DNA of 64,000 bases from positions 806,001 through 870,000 of the forward strand of contig JAGKQI010000045.1 in assembly GCA_018806915.1 (NCBI GenBank), read 5' to 3'. The notes beneath the pieces were generated by a model. It searched no databases. It was given only the letters and a program-made list of their open reading frames with translations, and was not told the origin of the DNA. The stretch's first letter is position 1. Every line of letters begins with the position of its first letter. The translations under genes were made by a program, and so were the position numbers. Source of the DNA: Phytophthora colocasiae (Eukaryota > Oomycota > Peronosporomycetes > Peronosporales > Peronosporaceae). Positions 31,010 to 42,318 of the stretch are shown in pieces.

Positions 31010-32290
31010 TTATCTATGTGGGCCAGATCGGGCTGATCCGGAAGCCGATGAAGTCTCCGATGAAGTATCAATCCCAGTCAGAGCCATGTCCCATACGTTC
31101 TGCTCTTTAGCGTCACGTAGACACTCAAGACAAAATCGTAGAGCACACTGTTTCACCGATCCAGTGTCCGACACATCAACCGTCATCTTCTTCACGACAC
31201 TGCATTTCCCACAGATCACTCGTCGACAGACCTGACAATCTGCACCGGATCCTGCGGAAGAAATCGAGAACTTGGAGAAGCTTTTGCTGCAACTTTCACA
31301 GCATTTCGGTCGAGTTTGGTGCTCGTTAGTTGCACTCCGTCCGCCTTTGTGATTCATGAGCCATGTCAACTTCTTGATGTATGCGTAGTCCACGATGCTA
31401 GCAGCACAGACTAGTGACTCCGCAGTGACTGCAACAGCCACTCGATCAATAATTTTCCCTCGGGGGTCACTAAAGCTGCGGCAGTACTTCTCTACTTTAT
31501 TTTTGCCGCGAGCTCGGTCGATAAAGCAGAGGCTTAAGTCACCACGAAGAAGACCGAGTTCTGTGAGTTCTGGTACCATACGAGGGAGCTTGATCGAGTG
31601 CATCAAGTAGTACCCTACCTTCTCCCCCTTGGAATCTACAGTAAGCCCTGTGGCTTCGAGGATAAGGTAGTCTCGCTGTTGAACGAGCCCTGTAAGCACA
31701 GCAGGTCGCTCCTTGACGAACCACTTCACACCCAGAAAGCGGAAAGGGTCTTCCTTTGTCGGTCCTCTGATACTCGCTAACACTCGCGCGTCATCCAGTC
31801 GATCATTAATATGAGAACTACGCCACATCCATGCCTGGTTGGTAGCAGCGAACGTTCCGAACATAGCGTCGTCCAGATTTCCATCCACAGTGCCATGTAG
31901 GATCATTTGAAACCCGTTTGGTCGCCGCATTTCCTCCCCAGACTCAGATGAAGAAGTCTCTGGGTCGATTCCAATGCTGCTCAACCCCGTGGGATCTGTA
32001 GCTTGAGATTCACTTAGAATCACAGGCGAGAAGGAGCTCCGGAACCTTGGACGTCGGAATTTCCGAGAGCTTCTGGGCCTCGCCTGTTGGTGGTGATAGA
32101 TGTTTAAACCATCTTTCGCTCGTACTAGTTTCCACCTCGGGTCTTTGAATTTAGATCCTTCAGCCAGGAAAGCTTCGTTTGCTGCGAGAGTATCACGCAC
32201 CACCGTCTCCGCTTCGTCGATCAATTCTTGTTGTTGCTCCTTGGATAAAATCAGCTCGGGGAAGGCGTTTTCAGGCAGAGTGAACTTCAT
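31010..32290 (-). CDS. START-like/FYVE-like zinc-finger protein, subfamily B, copy 8
   Basis: 426 residues from the ATG at 32290 (MKFTLPENAFPELILS); the frame is open to 32380 but MKFTLP is the shared start. It has LIDEAETVVRDTLAANEAFL, RAKDGLNIYHHQQAR, a Ser/Pro linker with TSSSESGEEMRRP, LHGTVDGNLDDAMFGTFAAT, EDPFRFLGVKWFVKE, QQRDYLILEATGLTVDSKG, YCRSFSDPRGKIIDRVA, YIKKLTWLMNHKG, and a finger CESC, CQVC, CGKC, CLEC with CSVVKKMTVDVSDTG. It ends in a short Ser/Thr tail (DTSSETSSASGSA). Intact, single exon. It begins about 100 bp from the 3' end of Helitron 1. Confidence 0.82.
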   Translation of the reverse strand: MKFTLPENAFPELILSKEQQQELIDEAETVVRDTLAANEAFLAEGSKFKDPRWKLVRAKDGLNIYHHQQARPRSSRKFRRPRFRSSFSPVILSESQATDPTGLSSIGIDPETSSSESGEEMRRPNGFQMILHGTVDGNLDDAMFGTFAATNQAWMWRSSHINDRLDDARVLASIRGPTKEDPFRFLGVKWFVKERPAVLTGLVQQRDYLILEATGLTVDSKGEKVGYYLMHSIKLPRMVPELTELGLLRGDLSLCFIDRARGKNKVEKYCRSFSDPRGKIIDRVAVAVTAESLVCAASIVDYAYIKKLTWLMNHKGGRSATNEHQTRPKCCESCSKSFSKFSISSAGSGADCQVCRRVICGKCSVVKKMTVDVSDTGSVKQCALRFCLECLRDAKEQNVWDMALTGIDTSSETSSASGSARSGPHR

Positions 32291-33119
32291 TATCCACTTC
32301 TCGGTTTGATGGATAATAGACTTGTGCATGTGCACTTTGTCCGAGCGGATGTTTGGACAATTTGACTCGTGGTCAAGCATTACTGTGCGGGCACTAATTC
32401 AAATCAAAGCCTTTATCCTAGATTTTGACCGGGTAAAGTGAAGGGCTCAGTTGCGTATGTTGAGCAAAGAGCCGTGATGGAGGCTGCCAGATGATCAAGG
32501 TGGAGCCAAGGACCACACAGAACTTCTGGAAAACCAGTTGAATCGAAAGCAAATGGTTTGACGGAGGAGACGTTACATTGTACGGCGTGCCTCGCCTTGT
32601 GTGATGCTTTCACTTCTTTCGTGTTGCAAAAAGCTCCGTTTCGGGAGAGCTCAATCCATTCATTTCCTCTTTTGAAGGAGATTTTGAATGCAATTCCAAC
32701 ACAACTTTTACACGAGAGAGAGCTCGAGCTGTAGATTCAGTAGAGCACGATCAACAACATTGTTAAACCGGTTGTACCACGCGCGCGCTACGTTACATGT
32801 CATCAAGAGGGAAATGCAAATCAGCGTAGTTTTCGTCACTTTGCGTATTCGGTGTGCATGTACATTGTACAGGCGACGGCGTTGTGTACGCTACCATTGC
32901 CATAGCTCGTAGAAATTTTACGGCTTTCAGTAGCGAGAATTTCCATTTCAAGTATGTTTCTACTGCCAGCAGGGGTCTCCAAAAATGTATTGTTATTGAA
33001 AAAGGGGTATTATTGTAGGGGGACAATAAGGGAGGGAGCGGCCATCTCAATATTTGGCACTTACGCAATTATTGAAAAGGGGGTCTTTATCTACATCTTA
33101 CAGATTAAGAACTACGGTT
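32291..33119. other. Upstream region of copy 8, up to the hAT remnant
   Basis: About 830 bp. CAGGGGTCTCCAAAAATG at about 32970-32987 is similar to hAT terminal repeats and could be an old end of the hAT remnant that follows, but no matching right end was found. Confidence 0.35.
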
Positions 33120-34004
33120 TTAGAGATCTGCTTCTTCTTCGTTGTCGTCCTCAACTGCGCGTTTCACGGCGTTCGAAATCACTTCGTCCGTCACTAAGTC
33201 CCAGTTCATCTTCAGGTAAAGTAAGGTCTCGAGCGTCTCATGACTGATGCTTTTCCGAAGATACCCCAGCATGCACTTAATCTTGGAGAAAAGACGCTCT
33301 ACTTGTACCGAAGTGGCTGGCAGCCACGTGAGATCCGAGTATATTGATGCCTCCTTTACGCGCAGTGCAGCTCGAATGTTGATCGACTCCATCACTTCTT
33401 TTCCTGTACGCCGTCGTTTTTTGCCTGATGTCTCCAAGTTGGTTTCCGGTTCTTCTTGGATACGGCGCCGTTTTGCCTTCTTACTGGCAGATTTTGCAGC
33501 GCGTGCTGCTACAATTTCTGGGCGGATGAGTCTAGCCAGCGTTGCGGCTTCTTTGGTGGTTAGGACAGAATCCTGATTATTTTGTACCTTCACGACAGCT
33601 CTTTCAAAGTCCTTGAACTGAATAATGGTGGCTTCGGTTGATAGGCGTGTCTTCATCTCTGGAAACTCTAACAACAGCTCGTCAAAAATATCACGTACCA
33701 GGCTCAAAGAGATTTTGTCGGTTTGTATCTTCTGCGTTGTCGAATCTAGTATCTTCAGGTCCTCCAAGAGCTGCATGATCTGAACGTGTTCCTCTGCGGA
33801 TGGCAAGAAGTCGACAATGGGTTTGCGCCGATAGTCTGAATCCGGTACGTCCTTGGGAAGATCCCGTTTGACTTGCGTGTGGTTGACGAAAAGATGTAGA
33901 TACGGCTGGAGTTCTTCGTACCGACGCAGAAGTCGGAACACCCCACTCCATCGGATTTCATGGAGCGGAACAGGCTTGAGTTTGCAACCGTTCCTAACGA
34001 ACAA
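33120..34004 (-). pseudogene. hAT transposase C-terminal remnant
   Basis: 295 codons without a stop. The middle is charged and basic (KSASKKAKRRRIQEE). The C-terminal part reads as the hAT dimerisation domain in a diverged form: YSDLTWLPATSVQVERLFSK then YLRKSISHETLETLLYLKMN. The zinc finger and RNase H-like catalytic part are missing, and the upstream side ends in a 17-18-bp palindrome at 34003-34042. It is not closely similar to the hAT at 15-19 kb. I call it a 5'-truncated element; a domesticated host gene is possible given the clean frame. Confidence 0.65.
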
Positions 34005-34042
34005 CTTGGCCCACTGGCAGTAACTGCCAGTGGGGCCAAGTT
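34003..34042. repeat. Near-perfect palindrome next to the hAT remnant
   Basis: AACTTGGCCCACTGGCAG and its reverse complement (with one extra base) are separated by TAA. Confidence 0.85.
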
Positions 34043-34312
34043 GGCGCAGCCACGTAGGAACTTTATAAACTACAGGAATGTTGACTCAGATCAAGTTTAC
34101 ATGGTGGTCAGCAAAATGGACCTTGCAAACTGTCGACCGACGGTCTACAAGTTGTAGTGCAACATCCTAGATTTCAAAAATGGCATACAGTTCTGGAAGA
34201 CGGTACCAAACCAACGTGCTTACGGACTGGTTTCCTGTAAACTTACGCCAGCGCTTGATTTCATTCGAAGAACGTGTTGCCTTTGACACTACATGTATGA
34301 ACGCTACTACAG

Positions 34313-35533
34313 CTATCTGGTCGCTGAAAGTTTGTATCTCCAGCCATTGCTCTGTCCCGAAGAAGCTGTAAACGAAGCCTCCGACCGCGTCTCATTAACG
34401 CCGTCCATTGCCATCTCCCACACGGACGTCTCCTTGGCTTCAAGTAGACAGCACACGCACACTCGGACCTCGCACTGTTTGGCTGGGCCTCTGTTCGACA
34501 CGTCCACCGTCATGTTCTTAACCACGCGGCACTTCTTACAGATCTGACGACGGCAGACCTGGCACTCTGCGCCTGCATTCAATGTCAATCGATTGAAGCT
34601 TTTATCGCAAACTTGACAGCGCGTGGGGCGGGGGAACGCGCCACTTTGACGTCGCGTTCGACAGCGTCGCGCAGCCGTTTTCTCCTTTTTGTGCTTTACC
34701 AACCACGTGAGTTTCCGGATGTACGCGTAGTCGATGACCCCAATGGCAGCGAGCAAAGCTTCAGCGCCGATAATTGCGATCAGTCGGTGCAACGCCTTCC
34801 CTCGAGGGTTCAGAAAGCTCCGGCAGTACATTTCTACTCGACCCGAATCCAGTTGACGGTCAATGTAGCACGCGCTGATTTCCTCGCGAATCAGACCGAG
34901 ATGAGGGAGTTCAGGGACAATTCCGGGCAGAGAAACCGAGTGCATAAGGAAGTATCCAACTCTCTCTCCGTTTGAGTCTCGAGTGAGTCCCGTGGCCTCA
35001 AGGATCAGGAAATCCCGCTGTTGCATGATACCCGATAGCACTGACGGAAGTTCTTTAGTGAACCATTTCAGACCCAAAAACCGAAAAGGGTCTTCGGAAG
35101 TGGGGCCTCGTAGAGTAGCAAGAAGTCGAGCTTCATCCAGTCCTTCGTACAAATAGGAACTTCTCCATCTCCACGTCTCCTCGGTAGTAGCTAAAGAACC
35201 AAACATACAATCGTCTAAATTCCCGTCAATTGTCCCGTGAAGAACCATGAGGGACTTCGCAGGAGTCGGTCTCTCTAGCATTGGTGATACCAACCCCGTC
35301 TTCCTTGAGTACGAACTGTCACTGGGTCGTTGGCAATATACGTTCAGACCTTGCTTCGCCCGCACGAATCGCCAATCAGAGGGAGGGAAACGTGAACCTT
35401 CAGAGCGAAAAGCTTCATTCGCTTCGACTGTTTGGCGTACGAGCGTCTCAGCCTCGAGGATTAACGCAGATCGATGGGTCTTGGACAGCTTCTTGAGTCC
35501 TGGGAACATCTTTTCGGGGAGTGTGGCGTTCAT
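34313..35533 (-). CDS. START-like/FYVE-like zinc-finger protein, subfamily B, copy 9
   Basis: 406 residues starting MNATLPEKMFPGLKKLSK, the most diverged subfamily B member. It keeps LILEAETLVRQTVEANEAF, RAKQGLNVYCQRP, LHGTIDGNLDDCMFGSLAT, EDPFRFLGLKWFTKE, QQRDFLILEATGLTRDSNG, YCRSFLNPRGKALHRL, YIRKLTWLVKHKK, and a finger CQVC, CQVC, CKKC, CVCC. The linker between the N-terminal block and the core is much shorter than in the other copies. The segment after the third cysteine pair reads CRVVKNMTVDVSNRG. It has a C-terminal Ser/Ala tail. Intact and single-exon. Confidence 0.8.
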   Translation of the reverse strand: MNATLPEKMFPGLKKLSKTHRSALILEAETLVRQTVEANEAFRSEGSRFPPSDWRFVRAKQGLNVYCQRPSDSSYSRKTGLVSPMLERPTPAKSLMVLHGTIDGNLDDCMFGSLATTEETWRWRSSYLYEGLDEARLLATLRGPTSEDPFRFLGLKWFTKELPSVLSGIMQQRDFLILEATGLTRDSNGERVGYFLMHSVSLPGIVPELPHLGLIREEISACYIDRQLDSGRVEMYCRSFLNPRGKALHRLIAIIGAEALLAAIGVIDYAYIRKLTWLVKHKKEKTAARRCRTRRQSGAFPRPTRCQVCDKSFNRLTLNAGAECQVCRRQICKKCRVVKNMTVDVSNRGPAKQCEVRVCVCCLLEAKETSVWEMAMDGVNETRSEASFTASSGQSNGWRYKLSATR

Positions 35534-36249
35534 TCTCGGCTACGTCAAATTCGATTCTGGCCATCGTTTTTTACCAGACGACAATGCAAGGACATCCTGT
35601 TAACGGTAGGAGCGTATCTTAGGCGCAGAGGCTTCTTGGCGACAGACATATTGAAGTGCTTCTACGAAACCAGTTGACTTTGAAAGTGAATGGTTATCGT
35701 GTAAAGTTGACAACTTTCTGGGCCTTTACAACATACATGCGAGTCGACTTGCAAGGCGAGCAAGATGAGCTGGAGGCGCTGTCTGCTCTACCTACATACT
35801 TATGTGTTCGGCATAAGATGCCGAGATTTCTTATGTATCGTGAATCGTGCAATTCGACTACATACAGTATACGGATACCATGGTATCTTATGTTCCAGGA
35901 CAGAATGAATGGGTTACCATTTTCAATTTTGTTCGGTGGTCGAATGGCAAACAAATATCTACAAGAGAATCTCCTCTGAATTATTGTGATGGTAAACAGA
36001 GCTCTAGATTTTTCACACCTTTGTGTACCTTTTACTCAAGCATCATTGCACAAGTAAAGCTATGATAAACCAATAGAGACAGCCTAAAGGTAGTTGTATC
36101 CGTTCACGAGCTCCAACATTGCCAGGAACGCTGACTCATTCACATCCTTAAGTACAGACAGATCAGGATAAATTACAGCGGAACCCACTGTCTGGGCTTG
36201 TACATGTACTCGCTCTTGGTTAAGTTCTCGATACTCTATAATGTTCCTC
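35534..36249. other. Intergenic region between copy 9 and the bZIP-like genes
   Basis: About 715 bp, AT-richer than the genes, with the short palindrome GATACCATGGTATC near 35874. No gene is supported. Confidence 0.4.
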
Positions 36250-37465
36250 CTAACCAAGCAGTCTAGACGGCGCCATTATCTGTGACCACTGGCACAGACC
36301 TTCAGCCCACAAGATAAAATTAAGTTGGGCGTGTCGCTCGCTCTCACAGCCAGCCCAGTAGTCACCACTAACGTCGATAGTTGTGTCGTCCACTTCCGTA
36401 AATTTCATACAAACGCCTCCTTCATTGACCCACTTCACATCTGCCTCAGCATCGCGACTTCGTTGATTCGCTTCGGTGTCTGCCATCACCATTTGATACG
36501 AGATTGAGCGCTTCCCATCGACTCCGACCTCCAGAACTCGTCGAGGAAGCTGGAAAAATCTTGTGTGTCCTTGATTCGGGATGTTACAGACCATAACGAA
36601 GCTATTAGAGTCGAATTCCTGTAGCACTTGCATGTTTACAAGCTCACGTCGCGACCGGTTTCCATCTGAAGGGACTAACTTTCCCTATTGGCACAGTAGT
36701 CATAAAGGCATCGACATCATCCAAAGTCCAACCAACTCGAGTCGTGAATCGGGCGTGAGCGAAGAAAGGATTCTCCCCAGCTCTTGAAGCTAATGGGGCA
36801 CGAAATACTGTCCAACCAAACAAATTCTCGATAGTACACGGCAGCTTTGAGGACGTTATTTCTTCACAGATTTCGAACGTCGAGTCAAATTCTACTCGTG
36901 TGAATGGATGAAAGTAGAACGAAGGTTCTCCACGCGGGAAATACACTCTCCACCCAAGTTCATCAAGGCAAGTGACTGACAGGGAAGCCTTACTCGCCTC
37001 TCGAACGCTCAATAAAGCAGTATTTTGTTTCACTGTAGAATGAGGGATCATTGCTTGAAAAGCTTCGTTCGTTCGGGAGAAAAACCGGTTGTATACCTGT
37101 AGGTTTTGCTGGATTTCAATACTTTCTGCTCGTAGTGCGTCACTCTCAAGCGCAAGGCGATACACGACAGGAAACAGGTCGTCAGAAGTCGAGTTTTCAC
37201 TTTTTGTTGTCGAAATCTCCAAAGCAGTTAGACATCGTTGCACTTCCAGTTCCAGTCGATCTCTTTCAGCACGCAATTGTTTTAGTTCGTGTTTCTTTCG
37301 TGCTCGAAAGCGCAGGGAAGTCTCAATGCGCTTCTGTCTTCGAACTTCACGCTGGACTTCCTTCGTCCAGACATCCGTTGTAGCTGCAGCCCAGCTTTCG
37401 AGGGAGATGAGCGAGCTTTCTGAGCCTTCGGTTCCTCCGTTATCGTCCTGACGACGTTCTGCCAT
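36250..37465 (-). pseudogene. bZIP-like protein A with frame break before its C-terminal domain
   Basis: The first part starts at ATG 37465 and covers 273 codons: an acidic N-terminus; the basic stretch RRQKRIETSLRFRARKKHEL running into a leucine-repeat helix (about 43-85); a second helix; and the conserved GWRVYFPRGEPSFYFHPFTR block typical of an expanded oomycete bZIP-like family. At about 36640 the frame shifts by one base; the continuation RRELVNMQVLQEFDSN then SFVMVCNIPNQGHTRFF runs to 36250. By eye, Thr occupies the position of the usual invariant Asn of bZIP basic regions; oomycete bZIPs with substitutions at this residue are known. A transcription-factor role is inferred. No plausible intron spans the break. 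Confidence 0.6.
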
Positions 37466-37939
37466 GGCTCAAAGATGACGAGTTTGCTTCTGCTGATCAC
37501 GCGGTAGAGTGTACTCGATGACCTACCAATATAAAAGTTTAGAGTGAATAAACAGCTAGTTTCATATTCAAACGATGGGATATTCAAACAAAGAGGTGCG
37601 TTGACTGTTGTCGAAAATACCGTACCGGTAGTGTCATCACAAATGCGTGATACAACGTGGCATTGAGTGGTTGGATCTCCAGATGTAGACTCTAGCTTCA
37701 TTCTCTGAAAAACGTCAAGTGGATAAATGACGGTGGGCACTCAATCAAGTTCGCAGAAGACAATTAATATCGTCTATCTATTTGCGAGAATGAGCTTCAT
37801 GCTCGACATCTCTACATTCGGTGGGCTCACTATGTTGCTACCTGCTACTCGTCTGAGGAGATTCGAACTCCGGAACTCGAAAAACACTCTTAATAAAATT
37901 CTTTCTGATAGACTACTACCTAGAACTTCGTAGACGTAG
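37466..37939. other. Spacer between bZIP-like genes A and B
   Basis: About 470 bp with no supported feature. It should contain the promoter of A. Confidence 0.4.
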
Positions 37940-39081
37940 CTAACATGCAAGCAACATTGGTGAATGGAACATTAGAGCCCATCTTGACGCAATCTGAGCC
38001 CACTGAATAAAAAGCTGCTCGGCTTGATCTTCATTCTCGCATCTAGACCAGCGGTGATACACCACATCTATGGTCGTCTCATCGACTTCAGTGAACTCAA
38101 GGCGAACTCCTCCTAGATTCGCCCAATTGACATGTTCGAGAGGCTGCTCAATACTTCTGTGACGTGCATTCGCCTTTGTGTCACATAGTATTCCCCCATA
38201 TCGGATCACACGCTTCCCATTTTCGTTCGTCTCAGCCTGCCGCAGATCAATGTGGAAGTACCGGAAGTGAGCATCGCCTGGAATGCTCGTAACCATCACG
38301 AAAGCGTCGATCTCGCATTGCTGAAGCACTTGTGTTGTACGCGCTTGGAATCATGCCAGTTGGGAGGAATAACTACTAATGGTCGAGCATTGATGTCAAA
38401 CGTTTTTAGCTTGGTATCAGCTTCTTGGATCGAGCAATTGACGCGAGTTGTGAACTTCCGATGGGCCTGGAATGAATCACCAAATCGACTTGGAGCCAAT
38501 GGCGCTCCGAACACCTTCCAGCCAAGAATCGAGCCAATTCTTTCTGTGACTGAATTAGTCGAATTAATTGACCCCCAAAATTTAACCGCCTCGTTCACCT
38601 CATCGTTTGAAAACGGGTAGAAGTAGAACGATGGTTCTTCATTGGGAAAGTGCACACGCCAACCGGCTTCTACCCACTGGTAGTGCTGACTGGCTTCGTG
38701 GATAGTTTGAGGTACAAGGTGGCAGTAGGTCCGTGCTTTCCCATTTGTAAGTACCTGGTCTGCAAGAGCAAAACTGTGGCGATACATTGAATGTTCGTGC
38801 CGAAGTTTGAGGTTGTCCTGACAGAGTAGCTCACTCTCAAAAGTGATTCGACGCACGACATCAGCTCTTGAGCCCTCTATTAGCCCTGAAGGCTTCAAGC
38901 TACACAGTCGACGCTTCACTTTGTCTTCTAGTATGTCCCGCTGTTGACGTAGTTCCTTCAAGCTTGGCTTCCTTTTAGATGACGCAGACACGTGGAGGTT
39001 GGGTGCTGGTGAGCTGGAGATGACCAGGGGGTCACACGTCGATAGGTCGTTGATGAAATCGTCAATGTTTAATCGAGTCAT
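37940..39081 (-). pseudogene. bZIP-like protein B with frame break before its C-terminal domain
   Basis: The first part (38296-39081) starts MTRLNIDDFINDLSTCDP, has SSKRKPSLKELRQQRDILED in place of a full basic region, a heptad-like helix, and GWRVHFPNEEPSFYFYPFSN, the same block as in A. The second part (37940-38329) is one base out of frame and reads FQARTTQVLQQCEIDAFVMV then GDAHFRYFHIDLRQAE, matching the C-terminal domain of A. The break falls at the same place in the protein as in A, but in the opposite direction, so it is not a shared mutation. With a reduced basic region it may have lost DNA binding, whatever its coding status. Confidence 0.6.
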
Positions 39082-39400
39082 TTCTGTTTAGTGGCCTTGA
39101 CGTGATTTCTGATCACCCACGGTGCTTGTGTGGCTTACACAAGTCATATTAGCCAATCAGAATGGGTTCCAGCTCTGTCGTTAATCGCCACAGCTTGATT
39201 TTAACACCTTTGTTCCGAACGTCGTATAATACGACATATCTGTTTTGCTATGTCGTCTTATACGACATACAGCGATTTACTCAGAAACCATTTTCCAATA
39301 CTTTAATCAAGTGTTTTGCAGGCACCTGAACTATATAAGCTGTGAGAGGTCTCTGCGACAAACTACACAAAACCGGGTCAGGGGGAGGGTTGAGGTGGGA

Positions 39401-42318
39401 ATGGTCTCGGACACCACTCATTCGACAATTTGCAGCCTAACGAGAATGCGTTCCAGTCGCCGCTTGAAATCAGCCACCTCCGCCGCGGCAGCTCATGATG
39501 TGGACTTTGGACACCTTTGGAGACAGCTCCGGGCGGCGGGGTGGACATCAAAGAAGCCCACTGGAATCCAGACAGAGTGGACGTATACAAGTCCAGAAAA
39601 CGACGTGATGGTTGGTGAGCGCGCAGTCGTTGAGTTTGCCTTCCAATCTGGCCTGCTGATTGAAGACGAAGCCGATTCAGACAGTGAAGCCGACAGCACT
39701 GGTGAGCATGTACAAGGCAATCATGTAGGTGAGGAAGTAGGTAGTGATAGTGGAGGTGATGGTGGCAATGACGATGCCACCATCCGACCTTCGCAGATCG
39801 ACACCAGTGTGCTGTTGTCGCAAAACACTGTGGAGCAGTTGTTCGATCCGGACGCGGATGCATCGGAGCCTGACCTCTCTCAGAACGCTGTAGCCAGGGC
39901 CTTTGACCTTTCGCAAAGCGACCTTCGTGCGGATGAGGAGCATCGAGATGCAGCAGCAAGTCTGCAATTGCTGTCGGAGGCATCGGGGCTGGAGAGTGAG
40001 GGGGAGGACGAACGTGCTGTCGCCCCTCCGCTACTCCCCCACTGCGAACCAGAAATCAGCCGATCCCCAACACGGATGTAAACTTGCTGCAGAAAGAAGA
40101 AAATAGTAGTGAGTACGAGGACCTCAGCTCTGGCGACGAGAGCGAAGGTGACGGCATTTTTGATAAAGACGGTGATGCTGGAGGCGATGTGTACGACGGG
40201 GACGAGCTATCTGACAGTGACGCGGAGGAAATGGATCAGGTTTTCCTCGCGTCACTGCACATTGGAGATACTTCTTTGAGCAAGGAAGCACTCGTGGAGC
40301 GGGAGAATACTCTGCGGACGATGAAATGGGCCCCCGTCTCCGCGGAGTTCGAGACTGATGCGCCTTCGTACCCTGGGCTGGGTGCACAGGAGGCAAAACC
40401 TGTAGCTGAGCTTCTCTATGTGTGGCGATCGCCACTTCTGACGTTACTGTATTTCGTCCCAAAAACGCTGTGGGTCTCGATCGCTAACGAGACTAACCGC
40501 TACTGCCTTCAGCAGGTGGACAAACGAGCAGAAAAGATGGGTGCACGGCAGAGAGGACGTCATCGTGAGACTGTAGCGCAAATCGCGCGTCGGATGAGGG
40601 CAACGCAAGCCTACGGAGCTCACGAGATCCTTCACGTAGTTGGACTTCTGGTGGCTCGGATGATGTGCCCTCAGAAGAGGCGCTTTGCTGCGCATTGGAC
40701 GCTGGTTGAGGACGGTGCTATTCCGGCCGGATTGTTCGGCCGGTACATGACGCGTGACCGCTGCCAAAACATCCTGCGTGACCTCCACTTTGTAGACAAT
40801 ACCGTAGATCATGGACGCGATAAGCTGTGGAAGCTGCGTCCAGTCGCTGATAAGATACAAGAGCGCTTTTTGTCGGGCTGGACTCTTCCGGCCGTCTTCT
40901 CCTTCGATGAAGGCGTCCTGCCTGCGACATCGAGGCGCAACCCCACTCGCATGTTCATGTCGGACAAGCCGCACCGGTACGGCTCCAAACTATTTATGCT
41001 GTGTGACGCGAAGACCGCTTACTGTCACAGGTTTTTTTTTGTCACTTTTTCTATGTCGTAACTGACGGTATTTAGCAGATACTAACATATCTTTATGTCG
41101 TAACTGTTTCTTAGATTTGAAGTTTACGTAGGCAAGCGAAACAGCATTGATGGATCTCATAACGGAATTGACTTCAAGACAGGTGCCGCAGCTGTACTTC
41201 GCAACCTAAAGGCTGCATTTACCCCTGAGTCGCGTCACCACTGGCACGCTGTTGTCGTTGACAGATTCTACTCGTCCATTCTTCTGGCGGTGGAGCTACT
41301 CAAGATGAACGTTTACGTGGTTGGGACCATCCAGACGAACCGCTTGGGATTCAACAAGGCCATCCAGTCCAAGAGCAAGACGCGGCCAGCTAGCATTCCC
41401 CGCGGCACATTCCTCTTTTTGCGCTCTACCGCTGTGCCCTGCATGACCTCCTGCCTCTGGTGGGACAGGAAGCCCGTTTACTATCTCTGCACGGGCTCCG
41501 TCATGACGCCGTCCACGATCGAAAGGAAGGTCAAGCGTGTGGGCGCTCTGCAAGTGGGGTGTCCGCAGTCCGTCAACGACTACCAGAACTGGATGGGCGG
41601 AGTGGATCGCCACGACCAGCTCCGCCTCCAGACGTATTCGCTGCAAATGTCAATCCGCTTTCAGAAGTATTACAAAGGGCTATTTTTGGGATTTCTCGAT
41701 CTCGCGCTAGTGAACGCGTTCCTGACGCACAAGGCGGCGGCCAAGATCAAGGGCACAGTCGCCATGCCGAGGTCCGAGTGGTTCGCAGTCCTGCAGAACC
41801 AGCTCCTGCAGGTCAAGGCTGAGGACTTTGCAGGTGTTCAAGCAACACCGCCTTCGTCAAGCCAGAAGAGAAGGCGCACACCCGTCCGCCTAGCACACGC
41901 ACTTCAACAGTCAGAAGATTGGGTAACTGTTAGCGGTGTTCAGAAGAGGCGCCAACGGTCATGTAAGGTCTGTGCGCTTCTGCGGACAGAGAAGAAGAAG
42001 TCGTATGCAACTACGTACTGTTGTGAGAGGTGTTCGGTGGACGACGCGAAGTGCTGGCTGCGCAATAAGTTCCGGCGGGAGTACGAGGGCGTTGCCAAGA
42101 CGTGCTACGACATCTGGCACGATGACTTCGGAGCCGGGCAGGATATCCCGACCAACTTAGGGAAGCGCGTCGCGTTGAGGCGGCCAGGCCAGAACGCTGG
42201 AAAGCGGAAGAAAACCCGGCGCGAGCTCCAGCTTCGGCGCGAGGGTGAGGAAAGCGATGATGGCGACAATGAAGAAAGTGGTGGCGAGGCATCGTCTGGT
42301 ACGCTGCGTGTCATTTGA
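39401..42318 (+). CDS. PiggyBac transposase 2, catalytic domain open
   Basis: The start is at 39401 (MVSDTTHSTICS) or 39446. The N-terminus has FGHLWRQLRAAGWTSKKPTG followed by acidic repeats. The first frame ends at 40079 and the next continues as PNTDVNLLQKEEN; a 41-bp intron (about 40019-40059) or a 1-bp shift is needed. A clear intron at 41031-41114 joins KTAYCHR to FEVYVGKRNS; its donor is GTTTTT. Catalytic Asp residues are seen in FSFDEGVLPATSRRNPTR, VVDRFYSSILL and MGGVDRHDQLRLQTYSL. A Cys-rich C-terminal domain (RRQRSCKVCALL, CCERCS) and a basic/acidic tail follow. The catalytic and Cys-rich parts have no lesion, so the protein could be functional. Confidence 0.85.
41031..41114 (+). 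other. Intron of PiggyBac transposase 2 carrying the element's own repeat motif
   Basis: 84 bp, GTTTTT...CTTAG, with the branch-like sequence TACTAAC. It contains TATGTCGTAACTG twice, the same motif found in the subterminal repeats of this element (read as AGTTACGACAT near 42440-42500). Confidence 0.8.
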
